From assembly GCA_947476285.1 (NCBI GenBank), contig CANJPU010000051.1, positions 1-40,659 on the forward strand: DNA of 40,659 nucleotides, in the 5' to 3' direction. Numbering within the stretch: position 1 is the first letter of the stretch; each line of letters starts with the position of its first letter. Of this stretch, positions 32,063 through 40,513 are shown in pieces. Source of the stretch: Comamonadaceae bacterium (lineage in GTDB: Bacteria; Pseudomonadota; Gammaproteobacteria; Burkholderiales; Burkholderiaceae_C). The translations under genes were made by a program, and so were the position numbers. A model generated the notes under the pieces. That model had not been told where the DNA came from. It worked only from the letters and a program-made list of their open reading frames with translations, and did no database searches.

Positions 32063-32965
32063 ATGACCGAACGCGTTCAAGTGGAATCATTCGGTACCGT
32101 GATCGGTGCCGAAGTGAAGGGGGTGGACTTTGCCAACCCGAGCGCACAGGACTTCGCCGCAGTTCGCAGCGCGCTCGACGCGCATGGCGTGGTCGTGCTG
32201 CGCGTACCCGGGATGCAGCCCCCACAGCACGTCCGGCTTGCCGAAGGGCTTGCGCCTTTGCAGCCGCTGTTCTATGGCCAGTTCACTCTGCCTGGCACAC
32301 CCGCACTCACCATCGTTTCGAACATCCGCGAGAACGGGCAGCACATTGGGCTGGCCGATGCCGGCATGCTGTGGCACACCGACGGCTCCTACAACCGGTG
32401 TCCTGATTTCTACTCCCTGCTGCACGGCCTGGAAATTCCGCAGCAAGACGGCCAGCCCATTGGCGATACCGCCTTCACCAGCGCGGTCCATGCATTCCAG
32501 GCCCTGCCGGCCGACATGCGCGCACGGCTTACACAACTGACCTGCACCCACAGCTTTGAGTTCCACATCGAGAAGAAGCGCAGCAAGGGCCAGCTCAAAC
32601 GGCCGCCACTGACGGCGCAGCAGAAGGCCGATCTTCCCGACGTGGTACAGCCGGTGGTGCGGCGCCACCCCAATACGGGGCTGCCGTGCCTCTTTGTCAG
32701 CGAGGGGCATACGTCCAAGATCAACGGGCTTGCCCAACAAGAGAGCGACGAGCTGCTCGAATTCCTCTGGGCGCATCTGAGGCAGCCGCGCTTCCAGTAC
32801 CGCCACAAGTGGCGCAGCGGCGACCTGGTGATCTGGGACAACATCGCCGTGCAGCACCTCGCCATCTTCGACTATGGCGATCAGCCCAGGCGCATGCACC
32901 GGATAGGCACCCTCGGGCCGGTTCCCGTCCCGTGGGCCGAACAGCTTGCCCAGGCCACGACCTGA
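32063..32965 (+). CDS. TauD/TfdA family 2-oxoglutarate-dependent dioxygenase (first of two)
   Basis: A 300-residue Fe(II)/2-oxoglutarate dioxygenase. The metal ligands are His105 and Asp107 in LWHTDGSY and His265 in NIAVQHLAIFDY; Arg277 or Arg280 (PRRMHRI) should bind 2-oxoglutarate. Family members hydroxylate or cleave small acids (taurine, 2,4-D, alkylsulfates and others). It is the first gene of the plus-strand cluster that runs to 39738, with a Bug receptor 34 bases downstream. The mate at 38896 closes the cluster and is only distantly similar, so the two probably act on different positions or substrates. Confidence 0.9.
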   Translation: MTERVQVESFGTVIGAEVKGVDFANPSAQDFAAVRSALDAHGVVVLRVPGMQPPQHVRLAEGLAPLQPLFYGQFTLPGTPALTIVSNIRENGQHIGLADAGMLWHTDGSYNRCPDFYSLLHGLEIPQQDGQPIGDTAFTSAVHAFQALPADMRARLTQLTCTHSFEFHIEKKRSKGQLKRPPLTAQQKADLPDVVQPVVRRHPNTGLPCLFVSEGHTSKINGLAQQESDELLEFLWAHLRQPRFQYRHKWRSGDLVIWDNIAVQHLAIFDYGDQPRRMHRIGTLGPVPVPWAEQLAQATT

Positions 32966-32987
32966 TCACGAACCCTTCAAGGTACGC

Positions 32988-33002
32988 AAGGAGAGCGCGT
33001 TG
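32988..33002 (+). promoter_or_regulatory. Ribosome binding site that fixes a TTG start
   Basis: AAGGAG at 32988-32993 lies six bases before TTG 33000. Starting there yields a proper signal peptide, whereas the upstream ATG at 32946 would overlap the TauD gene and bury the signal. Confidence 0.65.
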
Positions 33003-33977
33003 TACAGGTATATCGTTGACCTTTTCGCGGTGCTGTTCATTGCGACCGCAGCACTGCCGGTTGCGGCGCAGGACTATCCCACCAAGCCCATCCGCATTAT
33101 TTCGCCTTATTCCGCAGGGGGCGGAAACGATGCCATGTCGCGCCTGGTTGCCGAGCGACTGACCCTCGCGTGGGGGCAGACTGTGGTGGTCGAGAACCGG
33201 CCAGGCGGCAACACGATGATTGCCAATGAGTTGATCACCAAGGCGCCCGCAGATGGCTACACGCTGATCATGAACGGCGATGCCATCATCACGAATCCGT
33301 ACTTCTATGCCAAGGTGCCGTACGACTTGATGAGAGACCTCACCCCGGTCGGAATCATGGGTTTCTCGCAGCTCGTGCTGGTCGCCAACCCGAGCGTGCC
33401 TGCGAAAGACGCCAAGGAACTCGTCGCGCTGGCCAAGGCAAAACCGGGCACGCTCAACTTTGGCACTTCCGGGCAGGGCGGCCCAGACCATCTCACGATT
33501 TTGCAGTTCAACCAGCTTGCGAAGGTCAATATCGCCCTGATTCCATACAAGGGATCTTCGATGGCCATCAATGACCTGGTTGGTGGCCAGGTGCAGTTGA
33601 TGATCACACCATTGGCGGCCGTCCAGCCGTTCGTGAAGGCAGGCAAGTTGCGCCTGCTGGCTATCGCCACGCCAGAGCGCTCGCCGCAGTACCCTGAAGT
33701 GCAAACCCTCGCGGAAGCGGGTGTGCCGAACTACGACGCGTACTGGCACGGGCTGATGGCGCCTGCGGGCACCCCGGCGCGCGTCGTCGCGCGGCTCACC
33801 GACGAGATCCGCAAGATTCAGAAGCAGCCCGATGTGCTGGAGAAATTCAAGGCCATGGGCGTCGTCGTGCCAGACGAAAATCTGTACGGTTCACCTGAGA
33901 AGTTCGGCGCCATGCTTCGCGACAAACTCGCGCGCAATGGCGAGATTGCCAGAAATGCAAGCGTCCGGCCCGAGTAG
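33000..33977 (+). CDS. Bug/TctC-type receptor (first of two in the HyuAB cluster)
   Basis: A 325-residue periplasmic receptor starting at TTG 33000, chosen for its AAGGAG site and clean signal peptide (MYRYIVDLFAVLFIATAALPVAAQ). Family marks are YPTKPIRIISPYSAGGGNDAMSR, GQTVVVENRPGGNTMIAN, PADGYTLIMNG and VQTLAEAGVPNYDAYWHGL. It lies between TauD and HyuA. The Ser replacing Pro/Ala in PYSAGG may affect ligand choice. There is no TctA or TctB gene in the window. Confidence 0.9.
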   Translation: MYRYIVDLFAVLFIATAALPVAAQDYPTKPIRIISPYSAGGGNDAMSRLVAERLTLAWGQTVVVENRPGGNTMIANELITKAPADGYTLIMNGDAIITNPYFYAKVPYDLMRDLTPVGIMGFSQLVLVANPSVPAKDAKELVALAKAKPGTLNFGTSGQGGPDHLTILQFNQLAKVNIALIPYKGSSMAINDLVGGQVQLMITPLAAVQPFVKAGKLRLLAIATPERSPQYPEVQTLAEAGVPNYDAYWHGLMAPAGTPARVVARLTDEIRKIQKQPDVLEKFKAMGVVVPDENLYGSPEKFGAMLRDKLARNGEIARNASVRPE

Positions 33978-34041
33978 CCGGCGTCCAGACCATGATCACA
34001 GCCAAGGGCTTGAAGTGGCCCGTGGGAATAAGAGGGTCGAG

Positions 34042-36120
34042 GTGAGCCGCGTCACGTATCGCATCGGCACCGATATCGGCGGCACCTTTACCGACCTCGT
34101 ACTTGCCGGAAGCGATGGCTCCTTCAAGGTGAAGAAAGTGCTCACCACGCCGCCCGAGTTCGAGCGGGGAGTGGTCGATGGCATAGAGGCGCTGCTGCGC
34201 GAGAACGGCGTGCAGCCCCAGGACGTGTCCCAGGTCGCGCACGCGACGACAGTGGCCACCAATGCGATTCTCGAGCGCCGCGGCGCCAGGACCGGACTGA
34301 TCACCACACGGGGTTTCCGTGATGTGCTTGAGTTGCGGCGCATGCGCTTTCCCGACATGTACAACCTCTCGTGGAACAAGCCCGAGCCGCTCGCGCCGAG
34401 GCGGCTGCGAATGGAGGTTGACGAGCGCCTGGGTGCGCAGGGCCAGGTGATCGTCCCGCTCGACATGAAGCAGACCGAGGCGGTGCTGCGCCGCCTGGTG
34501 GATGAAGAAAAAATCGAGGCGCTGGCCGTGTGCCTGCTCAATTCGTACGCCAACCCGGCACACGAAAACGCGATCGGCGAGCTGGTGCAACGGCTCTACC
34601 CAGAGCTGGCCTTGTCACTGTCGGCGAGCATCCTGCCCGAGATCAAGGAGTACGAGCGCACCAGTACCACCGTGATCAACAGTTATCTCATGCCCGTGGT
34701 GCGCCGTTATCTGCAGAAGCTCGACCGCGCCTTGCGCGAATCGGGCATCACCGCGCCACTGCTCGTGATGCAGTCCAGCGGCGGCATGATGACCGTGCAA
34801 AGCGCTTGTCGCTACCCCATGTACATCCTGGAGTCTGGCCCGGCCGCCGGTGTGATCGGCGCTGCAGAAGCGATACGTCCACTGGGCATGCGCGATGCGG
34901 TCACCTTCGACATGGGCGGCACGACCGCCAAGTCCGCGATGATCGAAGAGGGCGAGCCCTTCCACTCCAGTGAGTACGAGGTGGGCGCGCCGATCTCCAT
35001 CGCATCGCGGCTGCTAAAGGGCGGCGGCTACGCACTGCAGGCACCGACCATTGACGTCGCCGAAGTGGGCGCGGGTGGGGGCAGCATTGTCCACATCGAC
35101 GATGGCGGCGGCATTCGCGTCGGGCCGCACAGCGCGGGTGCCGTACCCGGGCCGGTGTGCTACGCCCGAGGCGGCACCGAGCCAACGGTGACGGACGCCA
35201 ACCTCATCCTGGGCTTTCTCAATCCGGTGGCGCTCCTGGGCGGCAAGCTGCCCCTGGACAAGGCGGGGGCCGAGAGGGCGCTGGGCACCATCGCGACCCG
35301 GATCGGTCTATCAGTTGCGCAGACTGCGTATGGCATCTTTGAAATTGCCAACGCGACGATGGTGCGTGCCATCCGCGCGGTGTCGACCGAACGCGGGCGT
35401 GACATCCGCAACTGCGCGCTCGTCGTCTTCGGCGGCAACGGCCCGGTGCATGCCGCAGCGCTCGCGCGGTCCTTGGAGATTCGCCAGGTGATGGTTCCCA
35501 TGAGTCCTGGGGTGTTTTCTGCGGCGGGCTTGCTCAATGCGCGAATCGAGCGCTTTTACGTAGAGACCGTTCCGCCCGGCGCAACGGACGACGGGGTGGG
35601 CGCGATCGACGCAGCCTACGGCAGGCTTGAGGCGCGGGCCAAGGATGAAATCGGGCTTGAGATCGGCCATGCCGGAACACTCCAACTGCAGCGCTACGCC
35701 GAGCTGCGCTACAAAGGGCAGTCGCACGCCTTGCGCGTGCCGGTGCATGCGAGCACCTTCGACGCGCGTGCGCGCACGGCTGCGTCCGAGGACTTTGCAA
35801 AAGAGCACGCGCGCACCTACGGCCACGCGCACGACAGCCCGGTGGAACTGGTGAAGCTGCGCTTGCGCGCGCGGGTGCCGATGTCAGACGCCGTATTCGC
35901 AAGAATTGAGGCCGCCACTTCCCTGCGCAGCGAGCACAGGCCCGTGTACTTCGGGCCGCAGTACGGGCAGCTCGACACGCCCGTGCTGTCTCGCGGCGAC
36001 GCCGCTGGCGGCGTGCAAGGGCCGGTGATCTTCGAGGAATACGACACCACCATCGTGGTGCCACCGCAGTGCACCGCCCGGCTCGACAGTGCGGGCAACG
36101 TGCTGATCGACCTTCACTGA
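34042..36120 (+). CDS. hyuA: Hydantoinase/oxoprolinase subunit A (HyuA)
   Basis: A 692-residue ATP-binding subunit. Start GTG 34042 gives VSRVTYRIGTDIGGTFTDLVL, the family's N-terminal nucleotide motif, with AGAGGG upstream. Longer frames run into the Bug gene. Later marks are TTVATNAILERRGARTGLITT, STTVINSYLMP, MQSSGGMMT, TFDMGGTTAKSAMI and VVFGGNGPVHAAALA. The protein fits the N-methylhydantoinase, 5-oxoprolinase and acetophenone/acetone carboxylase superfamily. Together with HyuB it would hydrolyse a cyclic amide or carboxylate a ketone at the cost of ATP. Which one is unclear, and a third small subunit as in acetone carboxylase is absent. Its stop overlaps a possible HyuB start (TGATG). 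Confidence 0.9.
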   Translation: MSRVTYRIGTDIGGTFTDLVLAGSDGSFKVKKVLTTPPEFERGVVDGIEALLRENGVQPQDVSQVAHATTVATNAILERRGARTGLITTRGFRDVLELRRMRFPDMYNLSWNKPEPLAPRRLRMEVDERLGAQGQVIVPLDMKQTEAVLRRLVDEEKIEALAVCLLNSYANPAHENAIGELVQRLYPELALSLSASILPEIKEYERTSTTVINSYLMPVVRRYLQKLDRALRESGITAPLLVMQSSGGMMTVQSACRYPMYILESGPAAGVIGAAEAIRPLGMRDAVTFDMGGTTAKSAMIEEGEPFHSSEYEVGAPISIASRLLKGGGYALQAPTIDVAEVGAGGGSIVHIDDGGGIRVGPHSAGAVPGPVCYARGGTEPTVTDANLILGFLNPVALLGGKLPLDKAGAERALGTIATRIGLSVAQTAYGIFEIANATMVRAIRAVSTERGRDIRNCALVVFGGNGPVHAAALARSLEIRQVMVPMSPGVFSAAGLLNARIERFYVETVPPGATDDGVGAIDAAYGRLEARAKDEIGLEIGHAGTLQLQRYAELRYKGQSHALRVPVHASTFDARARTAASEDFAKEHARTYGHAHDSPVELVKLRLRARVPMSDAVFARIEAATSLRSEHRPVYFGPQYGQLDTPVLSRGDAAGGVQGPVIFEEYDTTIVVPPQCTARLDSAGNVLIDLH

Positions 36121-36137
36121 TGCAAGGACCGGCACGC

Positions 36138-37877
36138 ATGGCCATCGACAGAATCACCTTCGAGCTGCTGCGCAACACACTCGACACGATCGTCGATGAG
36201 ATGACGATCACGATGATCCGCACCGCGTACTCGGGCAACATCCGCGACGGCATGGACTTCTCGTGCGCAGTGTGCGACATGGAAGGTCGCCTGGTGGCAC
36301 AGGGCGTGTGCGTGGCCCTGCACCTGGGGTCGATCCCCGATGCCATCGAATCGGTGATGGCGAAGTTCGGACACGACATCCACCCGGGCGACATCTTCAT
36401 CCTGAACGACCCCTACTGCGGCGGCAGCCACCTGCCCGATATCTTCCTGTTCCAGCCGGTGTTCAGCCAAGACCGCTTGCTGGCTTTCCTCGTGATCGTG
36501 GCGGACCACATCGACATCGGCGGAAACGTGCCGGGCGGGCGTTCCGTGGCTGCGACGGAGGTGTACCAGGAAGGCTTGCGCATTCCGCCTGTGCGCTTGC
36601 AGCACCGGGGCACGCCGGTGGATGCGATCTGGGAGATCCTCGCGCAGAACGTGCGCATGAAGCACATGGTGCTGGGTGACTTGCAGTCGTGCATCTCCGC
36701 CTGCCAGCGCGCGCAGACCATGCTGCTCGGTGCGGTGGCGAAATACGGCGACGACACGGTCCGCGCCTGGTTCGGTGAGATCCTTGACTACAGCGAACGC
36801 ATCACGCGCCAGTGCTTGAGCGCAATTCCTGACGGCGTGTACAGCTTTTCCGACTACATCGACGATGGCATCGCACGGCCCGAGCCAGTTGAGATCCGCC
36901 TGCAACTGAGGGTGGCGGGCGACGAGGTGTTCTTCGACCTCACAGGCACATCGGCGCAGGTACCCGCTGCGATCAACGCGACGCTCTCATTCACCAAGTC
37001 GGCCATCTATGGCGCAGTGCGCACGATGCTGCCGCCCGACTTGCCCAACAATGCCGGTGTCTTCCGGCCGATTCATGTGCACGCGCCGCTGGGTACGATC
37101 ACCAACCCGCGCGAGCCAGCGGCGGTGTCGTCCCGCGGTGTCACCGGTTTTCGCGTGATCGACGCGGCGATGGGGGCGCTTGCGCAGGCCGCGCCGGGCC
37201 GCATTCCGGCCAGTGGCGAAGGCGGTGTGTCCAGCTGTCGCATCGGTGGGCGCAGGGCCGACGGCACGCCCTTCATCGTGTGGGATTCGGTCACGGGCAC
37301 CTGGGGCGGGCGGCCAGCTAGCGACGGCATCGACGGCTGCGCGAATTTCGCTGGCAATCTGGCCAATGCGCCGGTGGAAGTTCTGGAGGCAGAGTCGCCG
37401 GTGCGCATCCTCCAATACGGCCTGGTGCAGGACAGCGGCGGGCCCGGCAGGTACCGCGGCGGCATGGCCGTGGTGCGCGAATGGGAGATGCTCGCGCCGG
37501 AGTCCGTCTTTACGATGCGCGCGGACCGCGCGAAGTTCGCGCCATGGGGCGCGGCGGGTGGGCAGCCGGGCTTGATGGCGACCAACGTGCTGAACCCGCA
37601 GTCGGACCACAAGCTGCTCGCGCCCAAGCTCACCATCACTTTGAAACAGGGCGACCGGTTTCGCCACCAGCAGGCCTCTGGCGGCGGCTACGGCGACCCA
37701 CTCGCGCGCGACCCGGATGCGGTTCTGCGTGACTGGCGTGACGAACGTGTTTCTCTTGCGCAGGCGCGTGAGGTCTATGGTGTCGCGCTCGATGCGCCCG
37801 GCCGCTGTGTCGTCGCCGATGAAACCGAGCGCTTGCGCACGGCGATGCGCGCCGGTGTGACAAAGCCAACGATGTAA
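36138..37877 (+). CDS. hyuB: Hydantoinase/oxoprolinase subunit B (HyuB)
   Basis: A 579-residue subunit starting at ATG 36138 (MAIDRITFELLRNTLDTIVDEM), with AGGA ten bases before; ATG 36120 overlapping the HyuA stop would add six residues. Family blocks are RTAYSGNIRDGMDFSCAVCD, GDIFILNDPYCGGSHLPDIFLF, VADHIDIGGNVPGG, INATLSFTKSAIYGAVRTML, NNAGVFRPI and a C-terminal QASGGGYGDPLARDP. It forms a complex with HyuA. The gene order HyuA-HyuB directly adjacent is standard. Downstream, a Bug receptor follows after 27 bases. Confidence 0.9.
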   Translation: MAIDRITFELLRNTLDTIVDEMTITMIRTAYSGNIRDGMDFSCAVCDMEGRLVAQGVCVALHLGSIPDAIESVMAKFGHDIHPGDIFILNDPYCGGSHLPDIFLFQPVFSQDRLLAFLVIVADHIDIGGNVPGGRSVAATEVYQEGLRIPPVRLQHRGTPVDAIWEILAQNVRMKHMVLGDLQSCISACQRAQTMLLGAVAKYGDDTVRAWFGEILDYSERITRQCLSAIPDGVYSFSDYIDDGIARPEPVEIRLQLRVAGDEVFFDLTGTSAQVPAAINATLSFTKSAIYGAVRTMLPPDLPNNAGVFRPIHVHAPLGTITNPREPAAVSSRGVTGFRVIDAAMGALAQAAPGRIPASGEGGVSSCRIGGRRADGTPFIVWDSVTGTWGGRPASDGIDGCANFAGNLANAPVEVLEAESPVRILQYGLVQDSGGPGRYRGGMAVVREWEMLAPESVFTMRADRAKFAPWGAAGGQPGLMATNVLNPQSDHKLLAPKLTITLKQGDRFRHQQASGGGYGDPLARDPDAVLRDWRDERVSLAQAREVYGVALDAPGRCVVADETERLRTAMRAGVTKPTM

Positions 37878-37904
37878 CCCGATCCACCGATCAAGGAGAC
37901 TCTC

Positions 37905-38885
37905 ATGCCCCAAAATCACGCGACTGTATCCCGGCGCAGCGTTCTGGCTGCTGCGTCGCTGGCGATCCCGCTTTTTGCGCGTGCGCAGGCGTACCCCGCG
38001 CAGCCGGTCCGCATGATCGTGCCCTACCCCGCAGGTGGCGGCGCCGACGCCGTCGCCCGCTTGCTGGCGCAGCACATGTCGATCGGTGTCGGCCAATCCT
38101 TCGTGGTGGAGAACAAGCCTGGTGCCGCAGGAGTCATCGGCAACGACTACGTCGCAAAGAGTCCCAAGGACGGCTACACCCTGCTCTACGCTGGCACGCC
38201 GTTCGCGCTGAGTCCCGCACTCGTGGCGAAACTGCCTTATCGGACCGTGGAGGATTTCGCTGCGGTCACGCAGACCGTGCGCAATCCGAATCTGGTGCTG
38301 GTGCCGCAGAACTCCCCGTTCGAGACAGTGCAGCAGTTGGTGGCTTTCGGCCGAGCGAATCCGGGCAAGCTCACCTATGGCGCCACACCCGGCGCGTCCC
38401 AGCATCTCGCGTCGGCACTGTTTGCTTCGCAGACGAATATGAAGATGACGTTCGTGCCCTACAAGGGGGGTGGCCAGATCCTCACCGATCTCCTGGGTGG
38501 CCACATCAGCACCTACTTCGCCAACGCGGCTTCTGGGCTGCCCCATGTGAAGGCCGGCAAGCTGCGGGCGCTTGCCACGACATCCGCAGCGCGCGCGCCG
38601 AGCCTGCCGGACGTGCCCACGGTCTCCGAAACGGTGATCCCCGGCTTTCAGGTGTACGAATGGAATGGCCTGCTCGCGCCGGCCGGCACCCCGCGTGCCA
38701 TCGTCGAACGATTGCAGGCCGAAGCGCATCGCGCCTTGCGTTCCCCAGAGATGGGTGAATCGCTGGCCAAGCTCGGCGCCGAACCGGTCGGCAGCCGCCC
38801 GGAAGAATTCGCAGCCTACCTCGCATCGGAGATGCAACGCTGGACGGCCGTGGCCAAGGCCAACAACATCGACCTGAAAGAGTAG
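37905..38885 (+). CDS. Bug/TctC-type receptor (second of two in the HyuAB cluster)
   Basis: A 326-residue receptor with AAGGAG ahead of ATG 37905. The leader contains SRRSVLAAASLAIPLFARAQ, a twin-arginine-type signal, unlike the other receptors here, which have ordinary Sec leaders. Family marks are YPAQPVRMIVPYPAGGGADAVAR, GQSFVVENKPGAAGVIGN, PKDGYTLLYAG and LPDVPTVSETVIPGF. It follows HyuB and its stop (TAGGAG) doubles as the ribosome binding site of the second TauD gene. Two different receptors around one HyuAB pair suggest two related ligands or different affinities. Confidence 0.92.
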   Translation: MPQNHATVSRRSVLAAASLAIPLFARAQAYPAQPVRMIVPYPAGGGADAVARLLAQHMSIGVGQSFVVENKPGAAGVIGNDYVAKSPKDGYTLLYAGTPFALSPALVAKLPYRTVEDFAAVTQTVRNPNLVLVPQNSPFETVQQLVAFGRANPGKLTYGATPGASQHLASALFASQTNMKMTFVPYKGGGQILTDLLGGHISTYFANAASGLPHVKAGKLRALATTSAARAPSLPDVPTVSETVIPGFQVYEWNGLLAPAGTPRAIVERLQAEAHRALRSPEMGESLAKLGAEPVGSRPEEFAAYLASEMQRWTAVAKANNIDLKE

Positions 38886-38895
38886 GAGTGGGCGC

Positions 38896-39738
38896 GTGCG
38901 GCTGAGCGTACTGAGCCCCTGGATGGGCGCGCAGGTTCATGGCCTTGACCTGTCCGCCCCACTGTCGGGGGGCGAACGGCAATTCGTGCGCGAGGCGTTT
39001 GATCGGCATCATCTGCTCGTCTTTGCGGACCAGCGGCTCGACGCAAAACAGCAGCGCGACTTCAGCCTGCTGTTCGGCCCCTATATCGACACGCACATGA
39101 AGAGCCCGCAGGACGACGTGCAATACATCTCGAACGTCGTCACGGGCGGGGCAGTTGGGAATGGAACACTGCCCTTTCATTCTGACCATTCGTTCTTCGA
39201 GCAGCCCGACACCGACGCGATTGTGCTCTATGCGATCAAGCTCCCGTCGCAAGGCGGCGACACCTTGTATGCGAATGCAGCCCTGGCGTTCTCGGACCTG
39301 GACGAAGACTTGAAGAAGCGCATCCTGCCTTTGCACGCCTTGCACTCGCTGGGGGCGGTCTATAGTGACAAGGCGGCCCAACAGGCGATACATCCCCTGG
39401 TGTGGGACGAGCGCCGAAGCGGTGAGCGGGTGCTGTACATGAGCGAGCTCGTCAAGAAGATCGTGGAGCTGGACGACACGCAAAGCGAAGCCTTGGTCGC
39501 TGCCTTGCGAGCGCATATCTACCGCGAAGAATTTCTGTACCGGCACCAGTGGAAGGTAGGTGACGTGGTAGTCTGGAACAACCGCCTGCTCCAGCACGCC
39601 CGCACGGTCTTCGACCCAGCGCAGGAACGTACCCTGCGCCGATGCACCCTGGGTCTTCCGACAAAGATTTTTCCGATCGAGCCTTGTAGACAATCTCAGG
39701 ACAGGCCAAGCTCAACCCGAACGGGTGGGTTGTCGTGA
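38896..39738 (+). CDS. TauD/TfdA family dioxygenase (second), C-terminus run into a repeat
   Basis: A 280-residue dioxygenase from GTG 38896, with AGGAG about 7 bases upstream. Metal ligands are His95 and Asp97 in PFHSDHSFFEQ and His234 in NRLLQHARTVFD; Arg245 or 248/249 (ERTLRRC) should hold 2-oxoglutarate. Up to about residue 264 the sequence is normal. The last ~14 residues (from Ser267) are translated from the dispersed repeat that begins at 39695, so the natural end of the gene was replaced. The catalytic core is complete and the enzyme may still work. It closes the TauD-Bug-HyuA-HyuB-Bug-TauD cluster. Confidence 0.87.
   Translation: MRLSVLSPWMGAQVHGLDLSAPLSGGERQFVREAFDRHHLLVFADQRLDAKQQRDFSLLFGPYIDTHMKSPQDDVQYISNVVTGGAVGNGTLPFHSDHSFFEQPDTDAIVLYAIKLPSQGGDTLYANAALAFSDLDEDLKKRILPLHALHSLGAVYSDKAAQQAIHPLVWDERRSGERVLYMSELVKKIVELDDTQSEALVAALRAHIYREEFLYRHQWKVGDVVVWNNRLLQHARTVFDPAQERTLRRCTLGLPTKIFPIEPCRQSQDRPSSTRTGGLS
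39695..39727. repeat. Dispersed repeat unit, copy 2
   Basis: Contains the same 20-mer CTCAGGACAGGCCAAGCTCA as at 22242-22261, followed by the ACCCGAACGGGTGG end typical of this repeat type. It supplies the last codons of the second TauD gene. Confidence 0.7.
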
Positions 39739-39795
39739 AATTGGGAAAACCTCAATCGAGAAGTGGCCCCGCTTGTTTGAACAGCATTCCCCGAT

Positions 39796-40131
39796 TTATA
39801 AGTGGACTGCGGGCGGGTTGCCAAAGATGCAGAGTTGTCCACGGCGGCGGGCGTCGCTTGCGACGAACCGACCGACGCGGTGGGAAACTCGGGGCGCACC
39901 GGGATTTTCATCTTGCGCGGCCAGCTTTACTTGCGGCAGCCCGGCGAAGTACTTCTCGTCCGGCGTAAGCCGGTCCAAGCTGGAATGAGCACGATGCGCG
40001 TTGTACCAGCCCAGGTGATCAGCAATGTCGGCGCGGGCCGCGCTCACGCTGTCGTAGGCCTTGAGGTACATCCGCTCGTACTTCACGCTGCGCCACAGGC
40101 GCTCGACGAACACGTTGTCGCGCCACGCGCC
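39796..40131 (-). pseudogene. 3' fragment of an IS3-family transposase (OrfB)
   Basis: The minus-strand frame begins at GAWRDNVFVERLWRSVKYER and continues with AARADIADHLGWYNAHRAHSSLDRLTPDEKYFAGLPQ, the C-terminal third of the DDE integrase domain of IS3-family OrfB proteins, including the WxNVFVERLWR and NxxRxHSSLD blocks. The catalytic Glu region is here but the two Asp motifs (first ~180 residues) are missing. The break is at about 40131-40140, where a sensor-kinase fragment begins. After the transposase-like part the frame runs on as a tail of unrelated residues to the stop at 39796. Clearly non-functional. Confidence 0.85.
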
Positions 40132-40140
40132 ATGCCGTGG

Positions 40141-40291
40141 CAATGCTGGAGAAGTTGGCGCTGTTAAAAATGGCGTTCTGCAGAGCAATAGTGCTAAAAG
40201 GGCTGGCCTCAGCGTTTCTGCGCCCACCCTTGGTGCCTATCGGGCTAAACGCACCCAATGGCGTTGCCGCTTTGGTGGATGTTCTCTTTTT
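40141..40291 (-). pseudogene. 5' fragment of a PAS-domain sensor kinase gene
   Basis: From ATG 40291 the minus strand reads MKKRTSTKAATPLGAF, then PFSTIALQNAIFNSANFSSIAT, where it stops matching. I recognise QNAIFNSANFSSIAT as the start of a PAS domain in large hybrid histidine kinases of Comamonadaceae, where it normally continues DAKGVIQIFNVGAERMLGY. AAGG lies five bases before the ATG. After about 50 codons the frame enters the IS3 transposase remnant, so the gene was cut by that element or by a deletion next to it. Confidence 0.6.
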
Positions 40292-40381
40292 CATATTCGC
40301 CTTGAAACCATTGAAGAAGTGCCAGTGCGCCGTAGCTGCACAACGATGAAAGGCCGCCATCGCACGTAGACGGCGTGCGTC

Positions 40382-40417
40382 GTTTGTACTAACGTTGCGT
40401 CGGTTGAGCTAACAAAC
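40382..40417. promoter_or_regulatory. Imperfect inverted repeat before the antitoxin start
   Basis: GTTTGT at 40382-40387 and ACAAAC at 40412-40417, with partly matching inner bases, lie just upstream of the DUF1778 start at 40429. Could be the autoregulatory operator of the broken toxin-antitoxin unit. Confidence 0.3.
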
Positions 40418-40428
40418 GAGGTGCCCTC

Positions 40429-40513
40429 ATGGTTGCCATTACATCTTCTACTGCTGCCCGTTCCGCCCGATTAGGTCTGCGCGCCACTCCTTAACAGGAA
40501 GTCGTGCTGCGCC
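40429..40513 (+). pseudogene. Broken DUF1778 (TacA-type) antitoxin gene
   Basis: ATG 40429 opens MVAITSSTAARSARLGLRATP, which matches the N-terminal DNA-binding arm of DUF1778 antitoxins (RSARLGLRATP is the hallmark). The next codon is TAA (40492-40494). The frame then resumes with QEVVLRR, the expected continuation, until the terminal repeat interrupts it at 40514. So it carries both a nonsense codon where family members have Gln or Glu, and a truncation. No GNAT toxin partner remains. Confidence 0.75.

Noticed and set aside
36987..38837. 616-codon open frame on the minus strand
   Set aside because: It is antisense to HyuB and the Bug receptor, is rich in His and Arg as GC-rich shadows are, and shows no domain. 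The plus-strand genes have clear family motifs.
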